DNA of 60,081 nt from an uncultured Prevotellaceae bacterium (GCA_947306175.1 CAMZFV010000017.1:1-60081), one strand, 5' to 3'; shown: positions 1 to 8,992, counted from the first letter of the stretch. The notes: generated from the sequence alone by a model not told the origin. Program-made: numbers and translations.

Positions 1-1
1 C

Positions 2-127
2 GCTGATTATCAGTCCACATTTTTTCAAAAATCAAAGACCGCGGAAAACAGGAAAGTACACTTCAAGACCCAGAGCCACTTCAACGACATCATCGAGCAA
101 ATCGAAGACTTGGAGGATACCAAGTGA
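2..127 (+). CDS. 3' end of an unknown gene (partial)
   Basis: An open frame runs in from the left edge and stops at TGA 125-127. The 41 visible residues are polar and charged and end in an acidic helix-like stretch (IIEQIEDLEDTK). No domain can be named from this tail. The start and most of the gene lie outside the window. It is followed by a palindrome and a strong terminator, which fits the end of a transcription unit. Confidence 0.5.
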   Translation, partial: ADYQSTFFQKSKTAENRKVHFKTQSHFNDIIEQIEDLEDTK

Positions 128-137
128 TTTTGTAATT

Positions 138-174
138 CAAGTTTCTAAAGTAGCTGTGCCACTTTAGAAACTTG
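138..174. repeat. Palindromic element family C, copy 1
   Basis: Two 14-base arms, caagtttctaaagt and its exact reverse complement, surround a 9-base loop. The same hairpin recurs at 21983-22019 with a changed loop, and a diverged form at 43461-43497. All three copies abut the 3' end of a gene. Confidence 0.8.
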
Positions 175-189
175 AGTTATGTAACATAT

Positions 190-239
190 CAGAATAGCCC
201 CCTGAGAAGAGAGAACACTTTTCAGGGGGCTATTCTTTT
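190..239. terminator. Strong bidirectional rho-independent terminator
   Basis: The arms gaatagccccctgagaag and cttttcagggggctattc pair over about 18 bases around a short loop and are followed by a T-rich stretch on the plus strand; the minus strand has AT-rich flanks too. It lies between convergent genes (1-127 plus and 257-2917 minus) and probably ends both. Confidence 0.85.
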
Positions 240-256
240 GTTATGAATGAACGATG

Positions 257-2917
257 TTACAGGGGCCAGGTGCCGCTCAGGAGGTAGTCGATGAGGGTGG
301 TGATATCGGCGATGGATATTTCATTGTTCATGTCACTGTCGGCGTTGTCGAGGTTAATGCCGTCAGCGCTGCCGCTCAACAGGTAATCGATGAGGATGGT
401 GACATCGGCGATGCTAATGTCGCCACTATCGTCCACATCGCCACGCAGGATGCCTCCCTGCTTGGTGAGGCTCCACACGGTGATGTGGCCGCCAGGGTAG
501 TACTGGTAGATGGTCACATGGCGCGAGTCGATGACCTCGGCATTGAGCCAATTGTCGGTGAAGTCATTGGCATTGGCGGTTGCAGTCTGCGGAACGCTCA
601 CCAGCGGCTCGGCGGCGTTCATCTCGGCCACTGCAAAGCCGTCACGGTAGTTGCTGAGGGTGGGATAGACTACGAGTTCCTTACCGTCCCAGATGAATGG
701 GAAGGCGCCATTGCAGGCACTCTTGTTAGGCAGAGAGAACTGCGTGCCAGTGAAGTCGTCACCGCTATAAGCCATCTTGACGGGTGGGGCGTTGCGGGTG
801 ATGTAGAGTACTGCAGGCTCGCCGTTCAGGTCATTGTAATAATTGAGTACCGAGGTGTTGCTTGTGGTCACACCGTCGCAGGTTGCCAAATAGGTGTTGT
901 CGGTATCCACCTCGCCGCCGCTGATGGCGATGCGGCTGATGTTAGTGCCGCTAGTGGCGCCAACGAGGTAAATCTCGCCTTCATCGAGCAGGTTGCCGCG
1001 AGCAAATCCCATGTTGTCGCTACGTCCGAAGTTGACGACACCCGTTGGAACGGTATAGGTCACCACTGCGCCTGTAGTGGGGTTGATGACCTTGATTTCG
1101 GGACGGCTTGTCCAAGATGCTGCGAATGGCGCGTTGCTTACCACCAGGTTGCCTGCCTCGTCACGGGTGAAACCGCAGTTGGAACCGCCCGCATAGGTGG
1201 TGCCAGTCGGGCCGTTCTGGTCCACCTCGTAGATGGTGCTGGTGCCCTTATCGTTGATGTAGAACTTGCCGTTCATGCCGAAGCCTTGCCGCGTGTCGAG
1301 GGTGGTGAGGAAGATGAGGTTGTGGAGTTCCCACACCTTCTCGATACTGTAGGTCACGGGAGTGGGCTGGTCGGGGTCAATCGGGTCGTCATTTATGCCC
1401 CAATAGGCTGGCTCACTCTCGTTGCCGTAGCCGTCGATGACGCACACGGCATACCAGTAGCCGCTCTGATTGGCGGCGGGGAGCGTGAATTGCGGCTTGT
1501 AGGTAATTGCTAACAGGTAATCACTCTTGATGCCTCCAAAGACTGCGCTCGTAGCTTCCTCTTTGGTCATCTCGTCGGGCACGGCATAAACCGAGTATTT
1601 TATCAGCGTGCCTGGTTGGGCCATCCACGATAGGGTGGTGCCATTCATCGATAAGTCGGCTGGGGCACCATAGCCCGGTGCTTGCTTCCACGTCACTGCA
1701 GGAATCATGGCAGGGTGCTGGAACTCGTTGGCGAGCAGATAGTTGCCAAGGCCACCGACACCGCCGTTGTTGCCGTTGATGTTCTTGGCGCTGTAGAGCA
1801 CAGCACCAGGAGCATTGTTCTCGGTATATTGACGGGAATAGTTGATCTGCTTGACAATCTCGGCCCAATCGCTGGTCGTGTTGCTGCCCTCGGCGAGGAA
1901 TGATATGCTGTGGCTGGCATAGTGATGACGGCCGTAATGGTTGGCGATGTAGCTCCACCATTTGGTCAATGGTCCGAAGGGGTTGGTCGAATGAGTTGTC
2001 TTCCAGTAAAGCTGGGGCGAGATGTAGTCGATGGTACCCTGCTCCAGCCATGCCAGCGGGTCGCTGAAGATGCCGTTATACTGCCAGTCGCTGCCCGTGG
2101 GGCACGGGGTAACGCCATGCGCTCCTGCTGATGTGCTGGCCGTGCCCGCCACACCAGCGGGGCTGATTCCGAAGCGTACCTCGGGTTTTGTCTGCTGAAT
2201 CATGTTATAGACGTCCCTTACCATCATGTTGACGTTGTTGCGACGCCAGTCGGCCAGCGTCATATCCACGCCTGAGTCGTTCCACAGGTTGTAGTCAGGG
2301 GCGCTGCTGTTGGTGGGGATGTTCTCGGGATAGAAGTAGTCGTCAAAGACAACTCCGTCCACGTCATAGTTGGTGATGATTTCGCGGATGACGTTGACGA
2401 TGCGTTGGCGGGTCTCGGGCAATCCGGGGTTGAGGACGGTCTTGCTGTTATATGTCAAGAGCATTCCGGCTTTTTTTAACTCTATGTCCTGTTCCGTGTC
2501 CCAGTCAGTTCCTGTGCTCCAGCGGTAGGGGTTGACCCACGCATGGCATTGGATGCCGCGGGCATGGCACTGCTCGACGGCATAGGCCAGCGGGTCATAA
2601 CCCGGATACTTGCCGCGCGTGCCAGTGAGGTAGCTTGACCAGGGCTCGTAGCTGGACTGATAGAAGGCGTCACACATCGTGCGCACCTGTAAATAAATGG
2701 CATTGAAGTTTTGGGCCTGGAGGTTGTCGAGATAGGCGTTGAGCTCTGCCTTTTGAGCAGAGGCGTTGTTGACGCTTGTGGGCCAGTCAATGCGCCAGAC
2801 TGTTGCCACCCAAGCGGCACGCATTTCGCGCTTCTGGGCCTCGTCGGCGTTGGCACTGATGCCTGCTGCCATAGCGATGGCGATGAGCAGCAAAATAACA
2901 CGTTTTATTGTCTTCAT
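257..2917 (-). CDS. Secreted GHL10-family glycoside hydrolase with C-terminal dockerin
   Basis: 886 aa from the ATG at 2917. The frame stays open to 3022, but the clean signal peptide (MKTIKRVILLLIAIAMAAG) marks 2917 as the start. After the signal, residues about 26-370 match the glycosyl hydrolase-like 10 (DUF187/FenI-like) barrel: EMRAAWVATVWRIDWP, YPGYDPLAYAVEQCHARGIQ, DVDGVVFDDYFYP and IDYISPQLYW are typical. An Fn3-like stretch (about 390-490) and a beta-rich propeller-like region (about 505-800) follow. The last 60 residues are a two-repeat dockerin type I-like module (GDVDDSGDISIADVTILIDY and a second loop). The protein should be secreted or surface-exposed and act on cell-wall or other glycans; the substrate cannot be read from sequence. 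It stands alone, divergent from the gene at 3105. Confidence 0.85.
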   Translation of the reverse strand: MKTIKRVILLLIAIAMAAGISANADEAQKREMRAAWVATVWRIDWPTSVNNASAQKAELNAYLDNLQAQNFNAIYLQVRTMCDAFYQSSYEPWSSYLTGTRGKYPGYDPLAYAVEQCHARGIQCHAWVNPYRWSTGTDWDTEQDIELKKAGMLLTYNSKTVLNPGLPETRQRIVNVIREIITNYDVDGVVFDDYFYPENIPTNSSAPDYNLWNDSGVDMTLADWRRNNVNMMVRDVYNMIQQTKPEVRFGISPAGVAGTASTSAGAHGVTPCPTGSDWQYNGIFSDPLAWLEQGTIDYISPQLYWKTTHSTNPFGPLTKWWSYIANHYGRHHYASHSISFLAEGSNTTSDWAEIVKQINYSRQYTENNAPGAVLYSAKNINGNNGGVGGLGNYLLANEFQHPAMIPAVTWKQAPGYGAPADLSMNGTTLSWMAQPGTLIKYSVYAVPDEMTKEEATSAVFGGIKSDYLLAITYKPQFTLPAANQSGYWYAVCVIDGYGNESEPAYWGINDDPIDPDQPTPVTYSIEKVWELHNLIFLTTLDTRQGFGMNGKFYINDKGTSTIYEVDQNGPTGTTYAGGSNCGFTRDEAGNLVVSNAPFAASWTSRPEIKVINPTTGAVVTYTVPTGVVNFGRSDNMGFARGNLLDEGEIYLVGATSGTNISRIAISGGEVDTDNTYLATCDGVTTSNTSVLNYYNDLNGEPAVLYITRNAPPVKMAYSGDDFTGTQFSLPNKSACNGAFPFIWDGKELVVYPTLSNYRDGFAVAEMNAAEPLVSVPQTATANANDFTDNWLNAEVIDSRHVTIYQYYPGGHITVWSLTKQGGILRGDVDDSGDISIADVTILIDYLLSGSADGINLDNADSDMNNEISIADITTLIDYLLSGTWPL

Positions 2918-3104
2918 AATTAAAGATGTATTTGAGAGGTTGAAAAATATTTTTTGGTTAATTGCCACAAAATTAAAAATATTTCCCAAATTTTTTTCAT
3001 CTTTGTGCAACTTTTTTGTCATGTTGTCGCATCTAATGCATGAATCAGCTTTTCAGCGATCAGCTATTCAGTCAACAATTACAAACAAAGAAAACGATAA
3101 AACA

Positions 3105-4025
3105 ATGAGAAAGACGATTTTAACATTTGCAATGATGTTGATGCTGGCACTCACTGCCACGGCAGGACCAGTCTTCAAAGCCACACCCGCCAAGAGCAAG
3201 ACCAACGTGGAATTTAAGGGCGATTCGATTGTCGTTACCGATGGTGACGAATCGGTGACCGTGAGCGGACTGCCTGAGTTACAGAAGGTGCGTGACAAGA
3301 TCAATGACGCCCTGGACGATACCTTGACAGCGGGCGATGGTACCACTGTGGAAATTGGTAACCAAAAGGGCGAACTCTCGCCCGAGGACATCAAGTACAT
3401 GAGCGACCACTGGGGTGAAGTGGCCAAGCAGATTGCATACGCCTCGATAGCCGGAATCTTGGCCCTGGTGCTGCTGGTACTGTTCTTCCGTTTCTTGAAC
3501 CGCCGCAACAAGTACCGCGTCATCGAGAAGGCCATCGAGAACAACTATCCGCTTAATGACCTCTCTCTTAACGACACCAAGCGCAGTGCCATCTATGTAC
3601 AGCAACCCGTTGTCACTGCTGCTCCTCCAATGGGTGCCGCACCCAAGCCAGGTCAGGTGCCCGTGGGAAATCCTATCGAAGGCATGACCGCCGACAATCC
3701 CATAGTGATGACCGATATGTTCAACTGGCGTGCCTTGATGCCTGCCATCAGAGTGTTAGGATGGGGTGTGTTCCTCTTGTTATTCGGCATCTTTGTTGCT
3801 GGCGGTGATGACCCATTCACATTCATTGGTTTGGCCCTGATAGTTGTGGGCCTGTGCAAGGGCTTTATCCTCTACAAGGAACAGAAGGCGCTGCAGGAGG
3901 CATGGAAGCGCTCCCAGGAGATGCAGCCTCGCCGTCGTGAGCCAGTGCGTGAAGGCACTCCTATTCCGCCGCCCATGGACGAGGACTACAAAGCTGATGA
4001 CGATACCCCCTTCCAGCCCTATTAA
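3105..4025 (+). CDS. Membrane protein with signal peptide, DUF6249-like, upstream of a sigma factor
   Basis: 306 aa from ATG 3105, chosen because the signal peptide MRKTILTFAMMLMLALTATA starts there; the frame is open further upstream but without a plausible leader. The exported part up to about residue 100 is acidic. One membrane segment (about 113-133, YASIAGILALVLLVLFF) is followed by a charged stretch (RFLNRRNKYRVIEKAIENNY) typical of the Bacteroidota DUF6249 group. A second pair of hydrophobic segments lies around 215-260, with a Pro/Arg-rich tail. The next genes encode an ECF sigma factor and a small membrane protein, a layout I recall from other Bacteroidales, so a role in sigma control or envelope sensing is plausible but unproven. 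Confidence 0.7.
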   Translation: MRKTILTFAMMLMLALTATAGPVFKATPAKSKTNVEFKGDSIVVTDGDESVTVSGLPELQKVRDKINDALDDTLTAGDGTTVEIGNQKGELSPEDIKYMSDHWGEVAKQIAYASIAGILALVLLVLFFRFLNRRNKYRVIEKAIENNYPLNDLSLNDTKRSAIYVQQPVVTAAPPMGAAPKPGQVPVGNPIEGMTADNPIVMTDMFNWRALMPAIRVLGWGVFLLLFGIFVAGGDDPFTFIGLALIVVGLCKGFILYKEQKALQEAWKRSQEMQPRRREPVREGTPIPPPMDEDYKADDDTPFQPY

Positions 4026-4037
4026 TAGCCGCAGTAA

Positions 4038-4125
4038 TGACCGCCCTGCGGGCGGGAAATTAAACAAAATTAATCATAAGAATTAAATCATAATTTGAAA
4101 AATTTCCCGTGCGCCAGCACGGTCA
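4038..4125. repeat. Inverted-repeat element family B, copy 1
   Basis: The arms are about 24 bases. The left arm (tgaccgccctgcgggcggga and four more bases) is partly the reverse complement of the right (aatttcccgtgcgccagcac then ggtca), and each arm forms its own GC hairpin. An AT-rich core lies between. A second copy is at 40288-40422. This copy ends 15 bases before the sigma factor start, so it forms the leader of that gene. Confidence 0.75.
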
Positions 4126-4140
4126 ACAAAGCGAAACGAT

Positions 4141-4671
4141 ATGTTATCCAAGCTTGATGAAATAAGACTGCTGTCGCAATGCGCCCTGGCCGACAACCGG
4201 GACGCATTCGGCAGGCTCGTCGAGGCCTATCAGCCGCGCGTGCGCCGGTTCCTGCTGAACCTGACCACGGGCGACGAGATGCTGACCGACGACCTGGCGC
4301 AGGAGACGTTCATCAAGGCCTATGTGGGCATCCGCGGGTTCAAGGGGCTTTCGTCTTTCGGCACCTGGCTATACCGTATTGCCTACAATGAGTTCTACAA
4401 CCATGCCCGTCGTCACTCTGAGGAGCACGTTGAAGACATTTCCCGCTTGGGTGATGTCAGCACTGCCACTACTGACGCGATTGACGCTTCGATGACGGTA
4501 CAGGAAGCGTTGTCGCGACTCAACGACAACGAGCGTGTCGCCGTTACCCTGTTTTATATCGAGGACCAGCCCCTCAAGCAAGTGTCTAAGATTATGCAGA
4601 TGCCAGAAGGGTCCGTCAAGTCCCTCATCCATCGTGCCAAAGGCAAGATGAGACAATTTATCGACAATTAA
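4141..4671 (+). CDS. ECF-type sigma-70 family RNA polymerase sigma factor
   Basis: 176 aa, the usual length for ECF sigma factors. Region 2 spans about residues 20-85 (DAFGRLVEAYQPRVRRFL, DDLAQETFIKAYVGI, FGTWLYRIAYNEFYNHARR) and region 4 about 120-172 (LSRLNDNERVAVTLFYIED, MPEGSVKSLIHRAKGKMR). It binds core RNA polymerase and directs it to a specific promoter set, normally under an anti-sigma factor. The next gene, 14 bases downstream, encodes a small two-helix membrane protein that could fill that role. The start codon directly follows repeat element B. Confidence 0.95.
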   Translation: MLSKLDEIRLLSQCALADNRDAFGRLVEAYQPRVRRFLLNLTTGDEMLTDDLAQETFIKAYVGIRGFKGLSSFGTWLYRIAYNEFYNHARRHSEEHVEDISRLGDVSTATTDAIDASMTVQEALSRLNDNERVAVTLFYIEDQPLKQVSKIMQMPEGSVKSLIHRAKGKMRQFIDN

Positions 4672-4685
4672 ACCGTTACAAAGAT

Positions 4686-5003
4686 ATGAATACCAACGAA
4701 GAAGACAAGAAACTGGCGCAAGTGCTCAAGCAGGGCGCTCATGACCCGGGAGAAAATCCCTGGTTTACCCGCCGTGTGCTGAACAAGTTGCCCGAGAAAC
4801 GTCCGCGCGGGTCGTGGGCGACCACGGTGGTCTATGCCGTCGCCCTAGTGGCATGCGTCCTGTGCTGGCTGATGCTGTGGCGCGGTCAGGACTGGGGTGC
4901 CGTCACGGTGCGCGACATTGTTTACAACGTGATGATGGGCGCTGTCACCGTTACTGTCCTGTGGCAAACCATCGCCTCCTTCCTCAACGCCGCCGACGTC
5001 TAG
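4686..5003 (+). CDS. Small membrane protein, candidate anti-sigma factor (DUF5056-like)
   Basis: 105 aa. A soluble N-terminus (about 1-40) carries GENPWFTRRVLNKLPEK, a motif seen in Bacteroidota proteins encoded after ECF sigma factors (DUF5056-like, from memory). Two transmembrane segments follow (about 43-62 and 76-97). The 14-base gap to the sigma gene indicates co-transcription. The cytoplasmic N-terminus with membrane anchors resembles an anti-sigma layout, but no zinc-binding anti-sigma motif (HxxxCxxC) is present, so the role is inferred from position. Confidence 0.75.
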   Translation: MNTNEEDKKLAQVLKQGAHDPGENPWFTRRVLNKLPEKRPRGSWATTVVYAVALVACVLCWLMLWRGQDWGAVTVRDIVYNVMMGAVTVTVLWQTIASFLNAADV

Positions 5004-5009
5004 ATTTTG

Positions 5010-5083
5010 AAACTACGAATTACGCGAATTTAACGAATTGATTTTTAGGTCATTATTCGTTAGATTCGCGTAATTTGTGGTTT
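5010..5083. repeat. Inverted-repeat element family A, copy 1
   Basis: Two 29-base imperfect arms (5010-5038 and 5055-5083) begin and end with aaactacgaattacgcgaat or a close variant in reverse complement, around a 16-base spacer. Related elements are at 34856-34932 and 36123-36218, with a single arm at 31833-31855. It lies between convergent genes and would form a long hairpin in RNA. Confidence 0.8.
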
Positions 5084-5101
5084 ATAAACCGTTGTCTTTT
5101 T

Positions 5102-6115
5102 TTATAGGTGGAGGAGTTGTTTGGCGCGGGCGAGCACCTTGGGATCCTTGATTTTCTTGAAATCGTTTAGGATGAATTCGGGGTTGACGTCCTTGAGTTG
5201 CTTGATGGTGCCGCGCGTCAGTTGGCTGTCGGGATGGTCAAGGCACCATTGCATGTAGCGCTCGGTGTCACAATACAACCGGGTGAACATCAACACATGG
5301 AAATCGCCTAGGAGTTGTGCTGGTTCTGTAATGTGGCCTTGTGTCTGAGCCAGGAAAGCTTCCACGCGGTCATAGAAGGTCGTGTCGCTAATCGGCGTCC
5401 AATTAAAGACTTCCAGCTGTCGCTTGTAACGCCAGTAATTACTCAACGATACGGTATCGGCACTATAGACTGTACCAATCTTGCCCACCGTGAAGCGGCC
5501 GTCCTTCTCGATGGTGATGGGCAACTCGTGGTCGATGAACCACAAGGCGGAGTCATTCTCCTCGTCACCATGAAGACGTCGATTCAAGGTGATCCAGCGG
5601 CTCAGCTGCATCGGCTTGCCGGGTTTGTCGGGCATAACGAGGCGCATCGAGTCGAGACCAATCAGGCGTGTGTGCTCGTCGATGTCGTCCCAGTAGGACA
5701 GGTTCATGCCTCCACATTCGCCCAACCGCATGAAGTCGATCATGCCTTCCTTGCCGAATGTCGCCAGCCAACAGGTGCGCATGTCGCCGTATGCCGTGTG
5801 GCCCAACAGCAAGGCAATGTTATTTTCAGGATAGTCTTGTACGCCCCACACACGCACGACGCAGGTGTTGCTGTCCACATGCATCATCTTGGTGAGGCCA
5901 ATGGCTTCACAGGTGGCCAGATCCAGGATGCGGTGGGGTAGTGCGGCCCCATCGTCGTCGTAGGTGAACTCGTTGCCGCTCAAGGTGAGCGAATCGTCTT
6001 CAAGCCCCATGCTGCATAGGTAATCGTGACCGTTATTGATCTGGTCCCCCTGTTGCCACTTGCCCGTGCATGACACGATGGCAAGCGCTAAAAGAATTAA
6101 TACAAGATGTCTCAT
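5102..6115 (-). CDS. Lipoprotein of unknown function (paralogue of the 7946-8992 gene)
   Basis: 337 aa. MRHLVLILLALAIVSC is a lipoprotein signal with lipobox Cys16. The body shows no family I can name. Landmarks are ITLNRRLHGDEENDS, ITIEKDGRFTVGKIG and FYDRVEAFLAQTQG, and a C-terminus rich in short helices ending in IKDPKVLARAKQLL. The second lipoprotein gene beyond ettA (7946-8992) shares the plan: lipobox, a mid-section containing ITINSKGHFVLQG, and a C-terminal helical part ending IDDPEARLWLRNL. The two are probably old duplicates. It follows ettA by 64 bases that contain a hairpin (6138-6157). Confidence 0.7.
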   Translation of the reverse strand: MRHLVLILLALAIVSCTGKWQQGDQINNGHDYLCSMGLEDDSLTLSGNEFTYDDDGAALPHRILDLATCEAIGLTKMMHVDSNTCVVRVWGVQDYPENNIALLLGHTAYGDMRTCWLATFGKEGMIDFMRLGECGGMNLSYWDDIDEHTRLIGLDSMRLVMPDKPGKPMQLSRWITLNRRLHGDEENDSALWFIDHELPITIEKDGRFTVGKIGTVYSADTVSLSNYWRYKRQLEVFNWTPISDTTFYDRVEAFLAQTQGHITEPAQLLGDFHVLMFTRLYCDTERYMQWCLDHPDSQLTRGTIKQLKDVNPEFILNDFKKIKDPKVLARAKQLLHL

Positions 6116-6137
6116 ATTCGTTTTGTATTTTCAGTTG

Positions 6138-6157
6138 GCCGTGACGGGAGTCACGGC
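6138..6157. repeat. GCCGTGAC hairpin repeat, copy 1
   Basis: A perfect 8-base stem gccgtgac/gtcacggc with a 4-base loop. The wider stretch 6137-6177 is shared with 15300-15340 (hairpin then 'AACACTGA'). It lies between ettA and the lipoprotein gene and could lower readthrough, although no T-run follows on the minus strand. Confidence 0.65.
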
Positions 6158-6179
6158 ACAAATGAACACTGATAAAAAA

Positions 6180-7874
6180 CTAATCGGTTAATTTGCGGTA
6201 ACGTACGCGGGTGGGTTCTTCCTTGCCCAGGCGCTTGAGTTTGTTTTCCTCGTATTCGCTGTAACTGCCCTCGAAGAAGAACACGTTTGAATTGCCCTCG
6301 AAGGCGAGGATGTGGGTGCAGATGCGGTCCAGGAACCAACGGTCGTGGCTGATGACCACGGCGCAGCCGGCGAAGTCCTCCAAACCTTCCTCCAGAGCTC
6401 GCAGGGTGTTCACGTCGATGTCGTTGGTCGGCTCATCGAGCAGAAGGACATTGCCTTCCTCCTTCAATGCCAAGGCCAGTTGCAGGCGGTTGCGCTCACC
6501 TCCTGAGAGCACGCCGCACTTCTTCTGCTGGTCCACGCCGCTGAAGTTGAAGCGCGACAGGTAGGCGCGGGCGTTGACGTCACGGCCACCCATGCGCAGC
6601 AGTTCCACACCGCCCGAAATGACCTCATAGACCGTCTTGTCGGGGTCGATGCTCGTGTGCTGCTGATCGACATAGACAGCTTTGACGGTCTCGCCGACCT
6701 CAAAGATGCCGCTGTCGGGCTTCTCCAGGCCCATGATAAGGCGGAAAAGGGTGGTCTTGCCGGCACCGTTGGGGCCGATGACGCCGACGATGCCGTTGGG
6801 CGGGAGCATGAAGTTGAGGTCGTCAAACAGCAGTTTGTCGCCGAAGGATTTGGCCACGTGCTGCGCCTCGATGACCTTGTTGCCCAAGCGGGGACCGTTG
6901 GGGATGAAGATCTCGAGTTTCTCCTCTTTTTCCTTGACGGTCTCGTTCAACAGTTTGTCGTAACTGTTCAAGCGCGCCTTACCCTTGGCTTGGCGTGCCT
7001 TGGGAGCCATGCGCACCCATTCCAGCTCGCGTTGCAGGGTCTTCTGTCGCTTGCTCTCGGTCTTTTCCTCCATGGCGAGGCGTTGGGTCTTCTGCTCCAG
7101 CCAACTGCTGTAATTGCCCTTCCATGGGATGCCCTCACCGCGGTCAAGTTCAAGAATCCAGCCTGCCACGTGGTCGAGGAAGTAGCGGTCGTGGGTCACG
7201 GCGATGACCGTGCCCTCATATTGCTGCAGGTGCTGCTCCAGCCAGTCGATGGACTCGGCATCGAGGTGGTTGGTGGGCTCGTCGAGCAGGAGGACGTCGG
7301 GTTTCTGCAACAGCAGGCGGCACAGGGCCACACGGCGGCGTTCGCCACCGCTCAGGTGCTCGGTCAGCTGGTCGCCCTCGGGGCAGCGCAGGGCATCCAT
7401 CGCCCGTTCCAGGCGGCTGTCCAGGTTCCAGGCGTCGGTGGCATCGATGATGTCCTGCAACTCGGCTTGACGGGCAAACAGTTTGTCCATCTTCTCGGGG
7501 TCCTCATAGTACTCGGGCATGCCGAACTTGAGGTTGATCTCCTCAAATTCCTTGAGGGTATCCACCACGTTTTGCACGCCCTCCTGCACTACTTCCTTGA
7601 CCGTCTTGGTCGGGTCAAGCTGAGGATCCTGCGGCAGGTAGCCCACCGAGTAGCCCGGTGCGAAGACCACCTGGCCCTGATACTGCGTCTCCAAGCCGGC
7701 GATGATCTTCATCAGCGTGGATTTACCCGCACCGTTCAGACCGATGATGCCGATTTTGGCGCCGTAGTAGAACGAGAGGTAGATGTTCTTGAGGATTTGT
7801 TTCTGGTTCTGCTGGATGGTTTTGCTCACGCCCACCATCGAGAAGATAATTTTCTTGTCGTCAACTGTTGCCAT
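6180..7874 (-). CDS. ettA: ABC-F ATPase, energy-dependent translational throttle EttA
   Basis: 564 aa, close to the usual 555. There are two ABC domains: Walker A GLNGAGKST (about residue 44) and GPNGAGKTT (about 362); signatures LSGGERRRVAL and LSGGERNRLQL; Walker B VLLLDEPTNHLD and VLLLDEPTNDID, the second form (NDIDVNT) being typical of EttA. There are no membrane segments. The inter-domain linker is basic and Arg/Lys-rich (about 255-320), as expected for a ribosome E-site binder. EttA tunes the first elongation step to the ATP/ADP ratio. The promoter box TACCTTTGC is at 7903-7911. Confidence 0.95.
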   Translation of the reverse strand: MATVDDKKIIFSMVGVSKTIQQNQKQILKNIYLSFYYGAKIGIIGLNGAGKSTLMKIIAGLETQYQGQVVFAPGYSVGYLPQDPQLDPTKTVKEVVQEGVQNVVDTLKEFEEINLKFGMPEYYEDPEKMDKLFARQAELQDIIDATDAWNLDSRLERAMDALRCPEGDQLTEHLSGGERRRVALCRLLLQKPDVLLLDEPTNHLDAESIDWLEQHLQQYEGTVIAVTHDRYFLDHVAGWILELDRGEGIPWKGNYSSWLEQKTQRLAMEEKTESKRQKTLQRELEWVRMAPKARQAKGKARLNSYDKLLNETVKEKEEKLEIFIPNGPRLGNKVIEAQHVAKSFGDKLLFDDLNFMLPPNGIVGVIGPNGAGKTTLFRLIMGLEKPDSGIFEVGETVKAVYVDQQHTSIDPDKTVYEVISGGVELLRMGGRDVNARAYLSRFNFSGVDQQKKCGVLSGGERNRLQLALALKEEGNVLLLDEPTNDIDVNTLRALEEGLEDFAGCAVVISHDRWFLDRICTHILAFEGNSNVFFFEGSYSEYEENKLKRLGKEEPTRVRYRKLTD

Positions 7875-7902
7875 ATTTATCTAGTCGATTTAGTTACTGC
7901 TT

Positions 7903-7911
7903 GCAAAGGTA
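7903..7911 (-). promoter_or_regulatory. Bacteroidota -7 box of ettA
   Basis: TACCTTTGC on the minus strand, 28 bases before the ettA ATG. It matches the Bacteroidota sigma-ABfr -7 consensus TAnnTTTGC. Confidence 0.75.
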
Positions 7912-7945
7912 GTCTTTTCATTCCATTCATGCAACACCCTCTTGA

Positions 7946-8992
7946 TTATGGGTGCTTGGTTAGGGGGGTGTCGTCCCAGGTGCCTACTAGGTTTCTGAGC
8001 CAGAGGCGGGCCTCGGGGTCGTCGATGCGGGCGATTTCTTGCAGCAGGTCGGGGCGGTAGCCGGGTTTCAGTTTGAAATACCGTGCTAGGGTGCTTGCCC
8101 TGTGCTGGGGTTGTGACAACCAGTTCAGGAAGCGCTGCGGGTTCATTTTGTAGAGTTCGGCGACGTCCTGCGGGAAGGGGTTGTAGGGATAACCGGGATC
8201 GTAAGAAGTCTGGATGAAGGCGGCGTAGTCATTCCATGCGTCCATGACGCTCGGGTCATAGAGCGAGCACACCTGCATGTCCCATGACCTGAATTCCATC
8301 ACGGCATACTCGTCTACGGGCCCTTGCCTCTCGGCGGATTCCTGGCCTTGCAGCACAAAGTGGCCCTTGCTGTTGATGGTGTAATGCTGCTTCCATCCGG
8401 CTTGCCACCGCGGTTTGCCCTTGATGTCGTTCTTATAGTCCATGATGCAGTTTCCCATCAAGCGATGCAACGTCATCCTGTCGCCGTCGAAGGTGATGTA
8501 ACTGTCGAGCGAGAAGGAGTTGTCGTCGTTCAGGGCGGATAGGTTGATGCGCCACACGACATGCAACTCTCGCGCATTGATGGCATCGAGAGGGTGGCCC
8601 TGCTTGTCGTAGGTGATCAGGTTAACGTTATACCCCAAGCCATTGCCGGCATAGAAGGCGCATAGCGTGATTCCATTGCCCATGACACGCACGCCCAGCA
8701 GACGCCAATCGCTCATCGTGTCGGGAAAACCATGTCCCACAGGGACAATGAGTGCCTTGTGGTGGTCGGCGTCGAGTTTCTCCCCCTTGAGGTCGCTGAG
8801 CTTCTGGTTGGGGTCGCCGCAATAGACATCGGGCAGGGTGAGCGTGTCGCCCAGCAGGAGTTCTTCGGTTATTGTGATGCCTAATTGGTCGAAAAAGGCA
8901 AACGGCCCGTTGGAAACCTTGTTGCCGCCCGAACAAGCCGCTAGCATGAGTGCCAGCAGCAGGGCTATGGTTGGGGAGATTTTTTGTGACAT
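7946..8992 (-). CDS. Lipoprotein of unknown function (paralogue of the 5102-6115 gene)
   Basis: 348 aa from the ATG at 8992. The frame is open to 9277, but the -7 box at 9038-9046 and the lipoprotein signal (MSQKISPTIALLLALMLAAC, lipobox Cys20) set the start. It is predicted to be anchored to the inner or outer membrane, facing outward. No known domain is recognised. Sequences such as RWQAGWKQHYTINSKGHFVL and the helical C-terminus align loosely with the lipoprotein at 5102-6115. The two genes bracket ettA on the same strand, but this one has its own promoter. Confidence 0.75.
   Translation of the reverse strand: MSQKISPTIALLLALMLAACSGGNKVSNGPFAFFDQLGITITEELLLGDTLTLPDVYCGDPNQKLSDLKGEKLDADHHKALIVPVGHGFPDTMSDWRLLGVRVMGNGITLCAFYAGNGLGYNVNLITYDKQGHPLDAINARELHVVWRINLSALNDDNSFSLDSYITFDGDRMTLHRLMGNCIMDYKNDIKGKPRWQAGWKQHYTINSKGHFVLQGQESAERQGPVDEYAVMEFRSWDMQVCSLYDPSVMDAWNDYAAFIQTSYDPGYPYNPFPQDVAELYKMNPQRFLNWLSQPQHRASTLARYFKLKPGYRPDLLQEIARIDDPEARLWLRNLVGTWDDTPLTKHP

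Noticed and set aside
254..1513. 419-codon plus-strand frame
   Set aside because: Antisense to the GHL10-dockerin gene, whose signal peptide and domains are clear. No RBS or family.
6657..8060. 467-codon plus-strand frame
   Set aside because: Antisense to ettA and the lipoprotein gene; the ABC motifs on the minus strand decide.
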